From the NCBI GenBank assembly GCA_937890845.1, contig CALADR010000143.1, forward strand, positions 1 to 5,969: a DNA stretch of 5,969 bases, written 5' to 3'. How positions within the stretch are numbered: position 1 is the first letter of the stretch; every line of letters starts with the position of its first letter. Source of the stretch: an uncultured Bacteroidales bacterium. Lineage in GTDB: Bacteria > Bacteroidota > Bacteroidia > Bacteroidales > UBA932. The position numbers and the translations under genes were made by a program. Positions 1-5,969 of this stretch are shown piece after piece. The notes under the pieces were generated by a model. It saw only the letters and a list, made by a program, of their open reading frames with translations, was not told the DNA's origin and ran no database searches.

Positions 1-75
1 ATCAGACAAGGTATTCTATTCATAAAATGATACCTGATTATTGTTTGAAGTTTGCTTCATGGTGATGAGCAAATG

Positions 76-1125
76 TCAGACTATAAGAAGAGCATCTCCG
101 TATGGCCCGAACTTGTAGTTTTCCTTAAGTGCGGTGTCATACGCCTTCATTACATTTTCATAACCTCCGAATGCGGCAACCGACATAAGCATTGTAGAGC
201 ATGGCATATGGAAGTTTGAGACAATGGCATCAGGAATGGCAAAACGGTATGGCGGGAAGATGAATTTGTTTGTCCATCCGTCGTATGGTCTGACTTCGTC
301 ATTGGTAGTGACATATGTTTCCAGTCCTCTTATGACAGTGACGCCTACTGCAAGTACCTTATGCCTGTTGTGTTTTGTGTCGTTTATTATCTGAGCTGTT
401 TCATCTGTTATTATAAGTCTTTCGGAGTCCATCTTGTGCTTTGACAAGTCTTCCACATCTACTGATCTGAAGTGTCCGATACCCATATGCAGAGTTATGA
501 AAGTTTTATTTATATCTTTGAGAATCATTCTGTTGAATAGTTCTCTACTAAAGTGCAGGCCTGCTGCAGGAGCAGATACTGCACCTTCATGTTCTGCAAA
601 TATAGTCTGGAAGTTCTCCTTGTCTTCTTCAGTTACATGATCTTTGACCCATTTCGGTACAGGTGTTTCTCCCAATCCGAATAGCGTTGACTTGAAGTCT
701 TCGTAGTTTCCGTCATATAGGAATCTTAGCGTTCTTCCTCTTGATGTGGTATTGTCAATCACTTCGGCTACAAGACTTTCGTCGTCTCCGAAGTAAAGTT
801 TGTTTCCAATTCTGATTTTTCTTGCGGGATCAACTATGACATCCCAAAGCCTTTGCTCTCTGTTGAGCTCTCTTAGAAGGAACACTTCTATGTCTGCTCC
901 TGTCTTTTCCTTGTTTCCGTAAAGTCTGGCCGGGAACACTTTAGTGTCGTTAAGTACAAAGGTGTCACCTTTCCCAAAGTAATCAATGATGTTCTTGAAA
1001 AGTTTGTGTTCGATTTCTCCAGTATCTTTATGGAGTACCATCAGTTTGCATTCATCTCGCCATCTCGGCGGTTCTGTGGCGATTCTGTCTTTTGTGAGAT
1101 TGAACTGGAATTGTGAAAGTTTCAT
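76..1125 (-). CDS. queA: S-adenosylmethionine:tRNA ribosyltransferase-isomerase
   Basis: QueA transfers and isomerises the ribosyl group of SAM onto 7-aminomethyl-7-deazaguanine at the tRNA wobble position, forming epoxyqueuosine in the cytoplasm. The 349-residue length suits the family. Family motifs are visible in order: VLNDTKVFPARL (57-68), GAVSAPAAGLHF (181-192), LHMGIGHFRSV (212-222), VAVGVTVIRGLE (258-269), SNFHMPCSTMLM (303-314) and YGDALLI (342-348). The start gives MKLSQFQF, a normal QueA beginning, and the stop is TGA. Several motif positions differ from the E. coli form: APTAGLHF is APAAGLHF, GAGTFQPV is GIGHFRSV, and VGTTSVRSLE is VGVTVIRGLE. Bacteroides homologues, as I recall them, also depart at the GTF position, so part of this is lineage-typical. 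The gene lies 96 bp downstream of the Nudix gene on the same strand. I see no clear promoter of its own, so read-through from that gene is plausible. Family assignment is secure; full activity is inferred. Confidence 0.95.
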   Translation of the reverse strand: MKLSQFQFNLTKDRIATEPPRWRDECKLMVLHKDTGEIEHKLFKNIIDYFGKGDTFVLNDTKVFPARLYGNKEKTGADIEVFLLRELNREQRLWDVIVDPARKIRIGNKLYFGDDESLVAEVIDNTTSRGRTLRFLYDGNYEDFKSTLFGLGETPVPKWVKDHVTEEDKENFQTIFAEHEGAVSAPAAGLHFSRELFNRMILKDINKTFITLHMGIGHFRSVDVEDLSKHKMDSERLIITDETAQIINDTKHNRHKVLAVGVTVIRGLETYVTTNDEVRPYDGWTNKFIFPPYRFAIPDAIVSNFHMPCSTMLMSVAAFGGYENVMKAYDTALKENYKFGPYGDALLIV

Positions 1126-1221
1126 ATTGAATTACTATCGTTTTAACAGTGTATATACATATCTTTATACGATTTATTGGAGAAATTGTTTCACTGTTTC
1201 TGTAAAAAGATAAAATATAAA

Positions 1222-1833
1222 TTATACTTTGGCCTCTCTGAAGACTTCTTGTATTGACGGGTAAGTTTTTTTTAGGAAAGGAGGAAGACTTGATTTGGCT
1301 ACCCATGCCGCCTTTGTTATATCCTCCTCTTTCTGCGGTGTCAGATCTACCGGGTCCGTATAAAGCATGTCAAACCACCACGTGTGTTTCAAATGCCATA
1401 TCCCGTCTCTTTTGTAGCAATGGTCTGTTATGCAAATAAGTCTGCCGAGTTCCAGATGGTTCACTCCTGTTTCTTCCTGTACTTCGCGCAATGAGGTGAT
1501 TTTTATGTCTTCGCCTTCTTCCTGGTGTCCTTTCGGAAGATCCCAAAGCCCGTTTCTGTTTATCAGCAGAAAGTCGCCGCGCCTGTTGGATACCAGTCCT
1601 CCACCAGCATTGACTTCCTTGAATTCATTGCATATTTTCCTGTATGTGCCGGAGGTGTCACCGGTCGGTATGTATATTCTGTGAAGTGATTCAGATTGTT
1701 CGAACATTCCTATCAGAGAGTGTATTTCAGATGCGTCTCCCAATGAGAACTGTATGGCATTGGGGTCAGTCAGGGCCTGTTCGTCAGGCGGACAGATAAT
1801 TATACATCTCTTTTCGAAGTATATTTTGTGCAT
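1222..1833 (-). CDS. Nudix hydrolase with N-terminal extension
   Basis: This 203-residue protein carries a perfect Nudix box (GX5EX7REUXEEXGU) at residues 102-124: G102, E108, then REVQEETGV at 116-124. These residues bind the metal that cleaves nucleoside diphosphate-X substrates. The box is preceded by NAGGGLV (75-81) and LWDLPKGH (96-103). WxLPKGH followed by an acidic stretch recalls dinucleoside polyphosphate hydrolases, but this does not fix the substrate. About 70 residues before the Nudix fold form an extra region that I recognise only as common in Bacteroidota homologues. No signal peptide is visible, so a cytoplasmic location is expected. The start at 1833 gives MHKIYFEKR, with an A-rich leader and no strong Shine-Dalgarno; the stop is TAA. 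It is divergent from pyrE, with 66 bp between the two starts, and upstream of queA. A role in nucleotide clean-up or alarmone turnover is inference only. Confidence 0.92.
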   Translation of the reverse strand: MHKIYFEKRCIIICPPDEQALTDPNAIQFSLGDASEIHSLIGMFEQSESLHRIYIPTGDTSGTYRKICNEFKEVNAGGGLVSNRRGDFLLINRNGLWDLPKGHQEEGEDIKITSLREVQEETGVNHLELGRLICITDHCYKRDGIWHLKHTWWFDMLYTDPVDLTPQKEEDITKAAWVAKSSLPPFLKKTYPSIQEVFREAKV

Positions 1834-1858
1834 TTCAATCTTAATTTTCTTAACTTTG
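1825..1858 (+). promoter_or_regulatory. Predicted Bacteroidota promoter for the pyrE operon
   Basis: TAACTTTG at 1851-1858 matches the Bacteroidota -7 consensus TAnnTTTG exactly. A TTTG at 1825-1828 can serve as the -33 element, with a 22-bp spacer that is slightly long. Transcription would start near 1862-1865, leaving a leader of about 35 nt before pyrE. The -33 element lies inside the first codons of the divergent Nudix gene. No attenuator or PyrR-type leader is visible in so short a leader. Confidence 0.65.
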
Positions 1859-1877
1859 CATCGTTATTCTATGCAAA
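1855..1877. repeat. Perfect 7-bp inverted repeat spanning the divergent promoters
   Basis: TTTGCAT (1855-1861) and ATGCAAA (1871-1877) are exact reverse complements separated by 9 bp. With the outer TA of each promoter box included, the symmetry is TAnnTTTGCAT on both strands. It may simply reflect two facing promoters with the common TTTGCA extension, or it may be an operator for a dimeric regulator. As RNA it would give a weak A/T-rich hairpin that is not followed by a T-run, so it is not a terminator. Confidence 0.7.
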
Positions 1878-1881
1878 TATA
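1874..1881 (-). promoter_or_regulatory. Predicted -7 box for the Nudix gene (and possibly queA)
   Basis: On the minus strand, positions 1881 to 1874 read TATATTTG, a perfect match to the Bacteroidota TAnnTTTG box. Transcription would begin near 1868-1870 and run left into the Nudix gene with a leader of about 35 nt. The -33 element is weak: the nearest TTG on this strand (1907-1909) is 25 bp upstream and lies inside the first pyrE codons. The box therefore has good sequence, but the promoter as a whole is less certain than the pyrE one. Confidence 0.5.
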
Positions 1882-1899
1882 CGTTAAATAAACAATACT

Positions 1900-2538
1900 A
1901 TGGAATCAATGGAAAGATCGGTTGCAAAGTCACTGCTTGATATAAAGGCAGTAATGCTGAATCCTGAAAAACCTTTTGTTTGGGCTTCGGGTTGGCTATC
2001 CCCAATATATTGCGACAATAGGAAGATTCTGTCATTCCCGCAGTTGAGGGAGCAGGTTTGCCGTTTTATGGCAGATATTATAATGAAACGTTATCCTGAC
2101 GTGGAGGTTATAGCAGGTGTCGCTACCGGAGCCATAGCTCACGGAATGCTTATAGCCCATATGCTTGGGAAACCGTTTATATATGTGCGTCCTAAGCCGA
2201 AGGATCATGGAACTGGTTCTCAGATTGAGGGAATACTGGAGTCTGGAGCCAAGGTTGTCGTAGTAGAGGATTTGATTTCTACTGGAGCAAGCAGTTTGTC
2301 TGCAGCAAATGCGCTGGTTAACGCAGGTGCGTTTGTTCAGGGAATGGTGGCGATCTTCTCATATAATTTCGACCAGTCAAGAAAGGCCTTTGAGAATGCC
2401 AACATTGAACTTACTACACTTACCAATTATGATGCTCTGATAGAGGCGGCGCATGAGGTGGGTTATGTAGCCGAGTCTGATCTTAAACTTTTGAAGGAGT
2501 GGCGTTATTCTCCAGCTACCTGGGGTAAAAAAGAGTAG
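1900..2538 (+). CDS. pyrE: Orotate phosphoribosyltransferase
   Basis: PyrE converts orotate and PRPP to orotidine 5'-monophosphate, the fifth step of de novo UMP synthesis, in the cytoplasm. At 212 residues it has the usual length. Visible signatures are the N-terminal substrate region WASGWLSPIYCDNRKIL (28-44), GVATGAIAHG (73-82), the flexible catalytic loop region RPKPKDHGTGSQIEG (97-111), and the PRPP-binding motif VVVVEDLISTGASS (119-132) with acidic pair E123-D124. An alternative start at Met4 (1909) would lose only three residues; the first ATG is preferred because it fits the leader. It is the first gene of a tight plus-strand cluster, ending 2 bp before the next start. OPRT works as a homodimer in known members. 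The sequence is fairly divergent from Bacteroides PyrE as I remember it, but no key motif is missing. Confidence 0.97.
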   Translation: MESMERSVAKSLLDIKAVMLNPEKPFVWASGWLSPIYCDNRKILSFPQLREQVCRFMADIIMKRYPDVEVIAGVATGAIAHGMLIAHMLGKPFIYVRPKPKDHGTGSQIEGILESGAKVVVVEDLISTGASSLSAANALVNAGAFVQGMVAIFSYNFDQSRKAFENANIELTTLTNYDALIEAAHEVGYVAESDLKLLKEWRYSPATWGKKE

Positions 2539-2540
2539 GT

Positions 2541-3002
2541 ATGGCTGTTGATATCAAGAGCAAGCATGCTGTAGTTTCGAAACCGCCTTTCGAACTTTAC
2601 ATGGCATTCGTCGATATGAGGAACTTTGTACAGTTTCTCCCTGAGGACAAGAAGGAGGGGGTGACGGCGGACTATGATTCCTTGAAAGCTACTGTCCATG
2701 GTTTTTCCATAGGGGTAAGGATAAATGAACGTGTCCCGTATTCAAGAATAGACTTCAAGGACGAAGGAGCTCCATTTGCCTTTTCTGTATCAATGCATTT
2801 TGATGCAGCACAGTCTGACCCGTACAAAACCGAATTTTATATCGAATTGTCGGCAGAGCTCAATCTTATGATGAAGATGATGCTTGGGTCAAAGCTCAAG
2901 GATGCTTTGGATAAAATGGTTGATGGCCTGGTGGCTGTATCTGAAGGACGTATGCCGGAAGGCGTGGATCCGTCAATGTTTAAGGATGGACGTCAGAACT
3001 AG
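2541..3002 (+). CDS. SRPBCC-fold (START/polyketide cyclase-like) protein of unknown function
   Basis: This is a 153-residue soluble protein with no signal peptide or membrane segment. Its pattern resembles the SRPBCC helix-grip fold: an opening strand (about 3-13), the 'PPFELYMAFVDMRNFVQFLP' helical stretch (15-34), a run of alternating strands to about residue 105, and a long C-terminal helix containing MMLGSKLKDALDKMVDGL (113-130), followed by a polar tail. Small SRPBCC proteins of this kind occur next to pyrE in other Bacteroidota, to my recollection. The fold usually binds a hydrophobic ligand in a cavity, but no ligand or catalytic residue can be assigned here. The start is 2 bp after the pyrE stop, with a purine-rich stretch (AAAAAAGAG) upstream inside pyrE, implying translational coupling. 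The following methyltransferase start overlaps its end by 17 bp. Confidence 0.85.
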   Translation: MAVDIKSKHAVVSKPPFELYMAFVDMRNFVQFLPEDKKEGVTADYDSLKATVHGFSIGVRINERVPYSRIDFKDEGAPFAFSVSMHFDAAQSDPYKTEFYIELSAELNLMMKMMLGSKLKDALDKMVDGLVAVSEGRMPEGVDPSMFKDGRQN

Positions 3003-4386
3003 TGAAATATTCAGGAGTTATCTCCAGGAAGCGATAGGGTATGAAAATGCCTCTGTCGCTTTTTCTGCTTTAGAAGAGCCGGCCTCCGTATCGGTACGGA
3101 GAAATCCGTTTAAGTCTGGTTCTCTCAGTTTTGACAGTATGGGTAACGTCCCATGGTGTCAGGATGGTTTTTTCCTTGACGGTCGTCCGGTATTTACGTT
3201 GGATCCGGCTTTTCATGCAGGTGCATACTATGTCCAGGATTCATCTTCCATGTTTGTAGGACATGTTGCCAGAAAAATTATCGATAACTTTCAAGACAGG
3301 AGAATCCTTAAAGTCCTGGATTTGTGTGCTGCACCGGGGGGCAAGACAACTGATCTTGCTTCTGCATTAAGAGCTGTACGCGGCAGCGATTTCCTGCTGG
3401 TGTCCAATGAAGTAATGAAACAGAGAGTTTCTGTCCTTGCTTCAAATGTTGCTGTGTGGGGAGATCCTTGTGTTGTAGTGACTTGTGACGATCCTGCGCG
3501 TTTTGCGGATATGGAAGGTTATTTTGATATTATTCTTGCTGATGTACCTTGTTCCGGAGAAGGTATGTTCCGTAAGGATAAGGAGGCTATGGAACAGTGG
3601 TCACCTGAAAATGTGAGGCTTTGCCAGGGCAGACAGAGGCGAATAGTGGCTGATGTATGGCCTGCTCTTGCGGATGGTGGGGTGCTTATCTATTCTACCT
3701 GTACTTTTAACAGGTTTGAAAATGATGATAATGTAAAGTGGATTGCAGAGGAATTGGGTGCGGAATGCATTTCAGGAAAGGAAGAATGTCATGTAATTGA
3801 CTATCCCGGAGTGTTAAAGACTGAATGCGGGTTCAGCCTGGTGCCTGGCCATGTGCGCGGCGAAGGGCAGTATTGCAGTGCACTGCGCAAGTCAGAGTCT
3901 GCCGGAGGAGAAGTGGCTGGCAGGAAGTTGAAGCTTGACCATCGTTCACCGGGAAAGGGACAGAAAGGAAAAGTTTCCTTGCCATCCGGATTATTTGACG
4001 GAAATGTCCGTACTGTGCTTAAAGGTGATATGTTTAAAGTGATACCTGAATCTGTTGCAGATGAGGTGCTGGAGATAGAGTCGTTCTTGCATGTGATATT
4101 GTCTGGGTGTGCTGCCGGTGTCATGAAAAAAGATTCCTTTGTCCCGGATGCGGATATGGCTTTTTCCGTTATTTTCAACAAGGATGCCTATCCAATTATA
4201 AATGCAGAACTGGATATTGCATTGTCTTTCTTGAAAGGAAATGCTCTGGTGCTTCCTGAAATTTCCAGAGGATATGTGTCTGTTTGTTATAATTCCTTGC
4301 CTTTGGGATTTGTGAAAAATTTGGGAAATAGGTCAAATAACCTTTATCCTAAGGGACGCCGTATAAGAATGGACATAGGCAAATGA
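2986..4386 (+). CDS. rsmF: RsmF-like rRNA (cytosine-C5)-methyltransferase
   Basis: This is a SAM-dependent RNA m5C methyltransferase of the NOL1/NOP2/Sun family. E. coli RsmF methylates C1407 of 16S rRNA; the same target here is inference. With the start at 2986 the protein has 466 residues, close to E. coli RsmF. Motifs in order are SVSVRRNPFK (34-43), the SAM-binding LDLCAAPGGKT (111-121), acidic SNE (140-142), ADVPCSGEGMFRKD (185-198) with motif IV Cys189, and YSTCTF (236-241) with the expected nucleophile Cys239. PGHVRGEGQYCSAL (287-300) and a PUA-like C-terminal part (about 418-458) follow, as in RsmF. A polar linker (about 303-335) separates core and tail. The frame is open back to an ATG at 2884, but those 34 extra residues are Trp-rich, resemble no family N-terminus and lie wholly inside the SRPBCC gene. 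The chosen start has AAGG directly abutting it, too close for a normal Shine-Dalgarno, so coupling is likely. Confidence 0.93.
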   Translation: MDVRTSEIFRSYLQEAIGYENASVAFSALEEPASVSVRRNPFKSGSLSFDSMGNVPWCQDGFFLDGRPVFTLDPAFHAGAYYVQDSSSMFVGHVARKIIDNFQDRRILKVLDLCAAPGGKTTDLASALRAVRGSDFLLVSNEVMKQRVSVLASNVAVWGDPCVVVTCDDPARFADMEGYFDIILADVPCSGEGMFRKDKEAMEQWSPENVRLCQGRQRRIVADVWPALADGGVLIYSTCTFNRFENDDNVKWIAEELGAECISGKEECHVIDYPGVLKTECGFSLVPGHVRGEGQYCSALRKSESAGGEVAGRKLKLDHRSPGKGQKGKVSLPSGLFDGNVRTVLKGDMFKVIPESVADEVLEIESFLHVILSGCAAGVMKKDSFVPDADMAFSVIFNKDAYPIINAELDIALSFLKGNALVLPEISRGYVSVCYNSLPLGFVKNLGNRSNNLYPKGRRIRMDIGK

Positions 4387-4394
4387 AGCACAGT

Positions 4395-4426
4395 TTTGTC
4401 ATTATAGATTTTATAAGTTATTTTTG
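4395..4426 (+). promoter_or_regulatory. Predicted Bacteroidota promoter for the TPR-like protein gene
   Basis: TTTG at 4395-4398 and TATTTTTG at 4419-4426 match the Bacteroidota -33 and -7 elements, with a 20-bp spacer in the normal range. Transcription would start near 4431, giving a leader of about 20 nt. The site sits in the 65-bp gap after the methyltransferase, so the downstream gene appears to be its own transcription unit. Readthrough from the pyrE operon remains possible because no terminator hairpin is visible in the gap. Confidence 0.65.
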
Positions 4427-4451
4427 AGAAAAATTTAACTGGCTTTTATTT

Positions 4452-5396
4452 ATGGTCAAAATGTTCGTAGCAGCGGCAGCTGCCTTTTTATTTGCAGTAG
4501 CAGGAATTTCTGCGCAGGATCTTGATTTTGCGGAAAAAGGCGAACTTGTCAGAAAGTACTCTGACAGGTATAATCTTCTCGTATCCAAATTGGGTCAGGC
4601 CGGAGTAGGTATTGAAACAGTGTTGGATGGCTGGGCTGCAGTGGATTCTACTGATGTCGATCTTCTCAAGGCAAGGTTTTCATACTATTTTGCAAAATCT
4701 CAGACTTCGGAAGTTGTAATAAAGAATCAGAAGAAATTTCTCGGCAAGAATCCGATAATTACATTAAAGGATTCTACGGGAAACAATGTCTTTTATTTTG
4801 AAGAGACATTTTATGATGATGCCCTTTACGGCAAGTCTGTAAAATATTTGGATAAGGCGATTAAGTTGTATCCTGAGCGTCTTGATCTCCGTTTCATGAA
4901 GGCGGCATCTCTTCTGGCTTACGAGAAGGAAAGTCCGGATATGGCATTGGGACTTATGCTTAAACTGGTTGATGAAAATTATCTTGAAGGTAAAAAGTGG
5001 GTCTATCCAGATGTTGTTGCGGATTCAGAATTCTTTGAGTCTGCTATCCAGCAGTATTGCTATAGCTTTTACAATATCGGTACTCAGGATTCATATTCGG
5101 CATTTAAGACCCTGTCTGAAAAAATGCTTGATTATCAGCCCAAAAATACTCTGTTTATTTCCAACATAGGGTCATATTATCTTGTGGCTCAATCAAATCC
5201 GAAAACTGCCTTGAAGTATTACAACAAGGTTCTGAAGATTAAGCCTGATGATTATACAGCAATAAAGAATTGCATAATAATAGCAAGGAAGCAGAGAGAT
5301 ATAAAATTAGAAAAGAAATATCTTCCCTTGATAATAAAATACGGTACAGAAGCAGATAAAATTACTGCGGAAGCCCGTCTGAATGGTTTGAAATAG
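4452..5396 (+). CDS. Exported TPR-like protein of unknown function
   Basis: This is a 314-residue protein with an N-terminal signal peptide: Lys3, a hydrophobic Ala/Phe/Val core (5-18), and a likely cleavage near GISAQ (18-22), giving a periplasmic or envelope location. The mature part is mostly helical. The clearest tetratricopeptide-like units are YGKSVKYLDKAIKLYPERLD (126-145) and the C-terminal pair around TALKYYNKVLKIKPDD (252-267), each with the alternating A/L/Y spacing and a closing Pro. The middle is more diverged, with possible cryptic repeats. TPRs usually bind partner proteins; none can be named. An alternative start at the ATG of residue 4 (4461) would still leave a signal peptide. 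The gene follows the methyltransferase after 65 bp with its own predicted promoter. Its last 35 bp overlap the convergent transporter gene. No lipoprotein Cys is present. Confidence 0.85.
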   Translation: MVKMFVAAAAAFLFAVAGISAQDLDFAEKGELVRKYSDRYNLLVSKLGQAGVGIETVLDGWAAVDSTDVDLLKARFSYYFAKSQTSEVVIKNQKKFLGKNPIITLKDSTGNNVFYFEETFYDDALYGKSVKYLDKAIKLYPERLDLRFMKAASLLAYEKESPDMALGLMLKLVDENYLEGKKWVYPDVVADSEFFESAIQQYCYSFYNIGTQDSYSAFKTLSEKMLDYQPKNTLFISNIGSYYLVAQSNPKTALKYYNKVLKIKPDDYTAIKNCIIIARKQRDIKLEKKYLPLIIKYGTEADKITAEARLNGLK

Positions 5397-5969
5397 CTTT
5401 GTCTTTGCGGTAAAGCTGCCACGAATTATAGGCATTGTGCCATATGCAGTAAAAACCTCCTGCGATGGATGTGGCCGGAGTCATGAATGTATATCCCATC
5501 CAGATGGCGAATACTGTATTTTTTTGTCCTAATGATTGTCCGGCAGTGATGGATGCATTGTATTTTTTTCCTATTTTCTTTCCGATATAGAATTGTATTG
5601 CGCAGCAGGCTAGTGATATTAACGCGATGCCTGTCTCATAATATATTGATATTGGACTGTGTATTATAGACTTGGTAGTAGTGGCAATTGCTATTGATAA
5701 AGCAATTCCCCATAGATAGAATGCCAGATTGTCAAACTTCATGAGCCATCTGTGAATATGAGGCATAAGGTATCTGACAAGCCATGTGGCAAGGCACGGG
5801 CAAATCAGAAGAGGGAAAACCTTGGCCATAATCATGCTGAATGCATGGCCGAAGGGGACCCCGTCTTCCGGATGTACTAACGGGATAAGAAGCGGCACCA
5901 GAATTCCTGCAGCAATATTTATAAGTACTGTATATGTAGTAAGGCCCGGCATGTCTCCTCCAAGTTTTC
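5362..5969 (-). CDS. BASS-family (bile acid:sodium symporter-like) transporter, partial, N-terminus outside window
   Basis: The minus-strand frame stays open to the right edge, reading KLGGD immediately before the first in-window Met, so the ATG at 5952 is very likely internal and the gene begins outside the window. About 201 C-terminal residues are present. Counting from that Met, hydrophobic segments fall at about 5-26, 37-63, 75-96, 101-124 and 137-170, indicating an inner-membrane protein. The stretch ITAGQSLGQKNTVFAIWMGY (135-154) followed by FMTPATSIAGG and IWHNAYNS fits the conserved C-terminal part of BASS-type carriers, which usually couple an organic anion to sodium. Substrate cannot be told; true bile acid transport should not be assumed. 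It ends in a TAA inside the opposing TPR-like gene, a tail-to-tail overlap of 35 bp. The last dozen residues (about 184-196) are polar and probably a dispensable tail. Confidence 0.8.
   Translation of the reverse strand, partial: KLGGDMPGLTTYTVLINIAAGILVPLLIPLVHPEDGVPFGHAFSMIMAKVFPLLICPCLATWLVRYLMPHIHRWLMKFDNLAFYLWGIALSIAIATTTKSIIHSPISIYYETGIALISLACCAIQFYIGKKIGKKYNASITAGQSLGQKNTVFAIWMGYTFMTPATSIAGGFYCIWHNAYNSWQLYRKDKAISNHSDGLPQ

Noticed and set aside
1..23. Possible minus-strand start of another gene (ATG at 21-23, reading MNRIPCL to the edge), perhaps following queA.
   Set aside because: Only seven codons are visible and no family can be recognised. An AGGT about 8 bp upstream is weak support. 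In Bacteroides folK follows queA, as I recall, but the gene order upstream of queA differs here.
1150..1159. Perfect 10-bp palindrome TGTATATACA in the Nudix-queA gap.
   Set aside because: Short A/T-rich palindromes are common by chance in such DNA, and no promoter element sits at a sensible distance from it.
1180..1200. Possible terminator hairpin (AGAAA ... TTTCT) between the Nudix gene and queA.
   Set aside because: The stem is only 5 A/T-rich pairs with an 11-nt loop, so it is too weak to call.
1052..1306. Minus-strand 84-codon frame spanning the gap between the Nudix gene and queA.
   Set aside because: It overlaps both secure genes in another frame, and its product shows no domain or plausible start context.
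1866..1899. Possible riboswitch or attenuator in the pyrE leader.
   Set aside because: The predicted leader is about 35 nt, too short for a known pyrimidine riboswitch or attenuator, and shows no hairpin with a T-run.
3801..4181. Minus-strand open frame of 126 codons inside the methyltransferase gene.
   Set aside because: It lies wholly opposite a well-supported coding region, and its translation is Ser/Pro-rich without family motifs, typical of an antisense shadow.
5395..5417. Inverted repeat AGCTTT/AAAGCT at the stop codon of the TPR-like gene, considered as its terminator.
   Set aside because: The stem is only 6 bp, no T-run follows on the plus strand, and it lies within the coding sequence of the opposing transporter gene.

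Overview
The window looks like an ordinary chromosomal stretch from a member of the Bacteroidales (Bacteroidota). The evidence is Bacteroidota-type promoter sequences (TAnnTTTG boxes), little Shine-Dalgarno signal before starts, and proteins that resemble Bacteroidales versions of known families. The PyrE and QueA sequences seem divergent from those I remember from Bacteroides itself. A less-studied Bacteroidales lineage is therefore more likely than a named Bacteroides species, but this is inference. I see no mobile element, CRISPR array, tRNA or rRNA.

Left part, minus strand (76-1833): queA encodes the SAM:tRNA ribosyltransferase-isomerase of queuosine synthesis. Upstream of it, on the same strand, lies a Nudix hydrolase with an extra N-terminal region. 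The two are separated by 96 bp in which I find no convincing promoter or terminator, so they may be co-transcribed. Positions 1-75 hold no gene that I can support.

Centre, plus strand (1900-4386): a tight cluster of pyrE (pyrimidine synthesis), a small SRPBCC-fold protein of unknown function, and an RsmF-type rRNA m5C methyltransferase. The genes are 2 bp apart and then overlap by 17 bp, so they are very probably one operon. The 66 bp between the Nudix gene and pyrE hold two facing promoter boxes inside a perfect inverted repeat. This is the most interesting non-coding structure in the window.

Right part (4387-5969): a separate exported protein with TPR-like helices has its own good Bacteroidota promoter. 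Converging on it, and overlapping its 3' end by 35 bp, is the C-terminal part of a BASS-type (bile acid:sodium symporter family) membrane transporter that runs off the right edge.

Taken together, two genes concern RNA modification (queA, rsmF-like), one concerns pyrimidine synthesis and one concerns nucleotide hydrolysis or signalling. This fits growth and translation housekeeping. I do not see a clear undescribed multi-gene system here. The best leads are the symmetric divergent promoter, the unknown SRPBCC protein embedded in the pyrE operon, and the substituted motifs in QueA.
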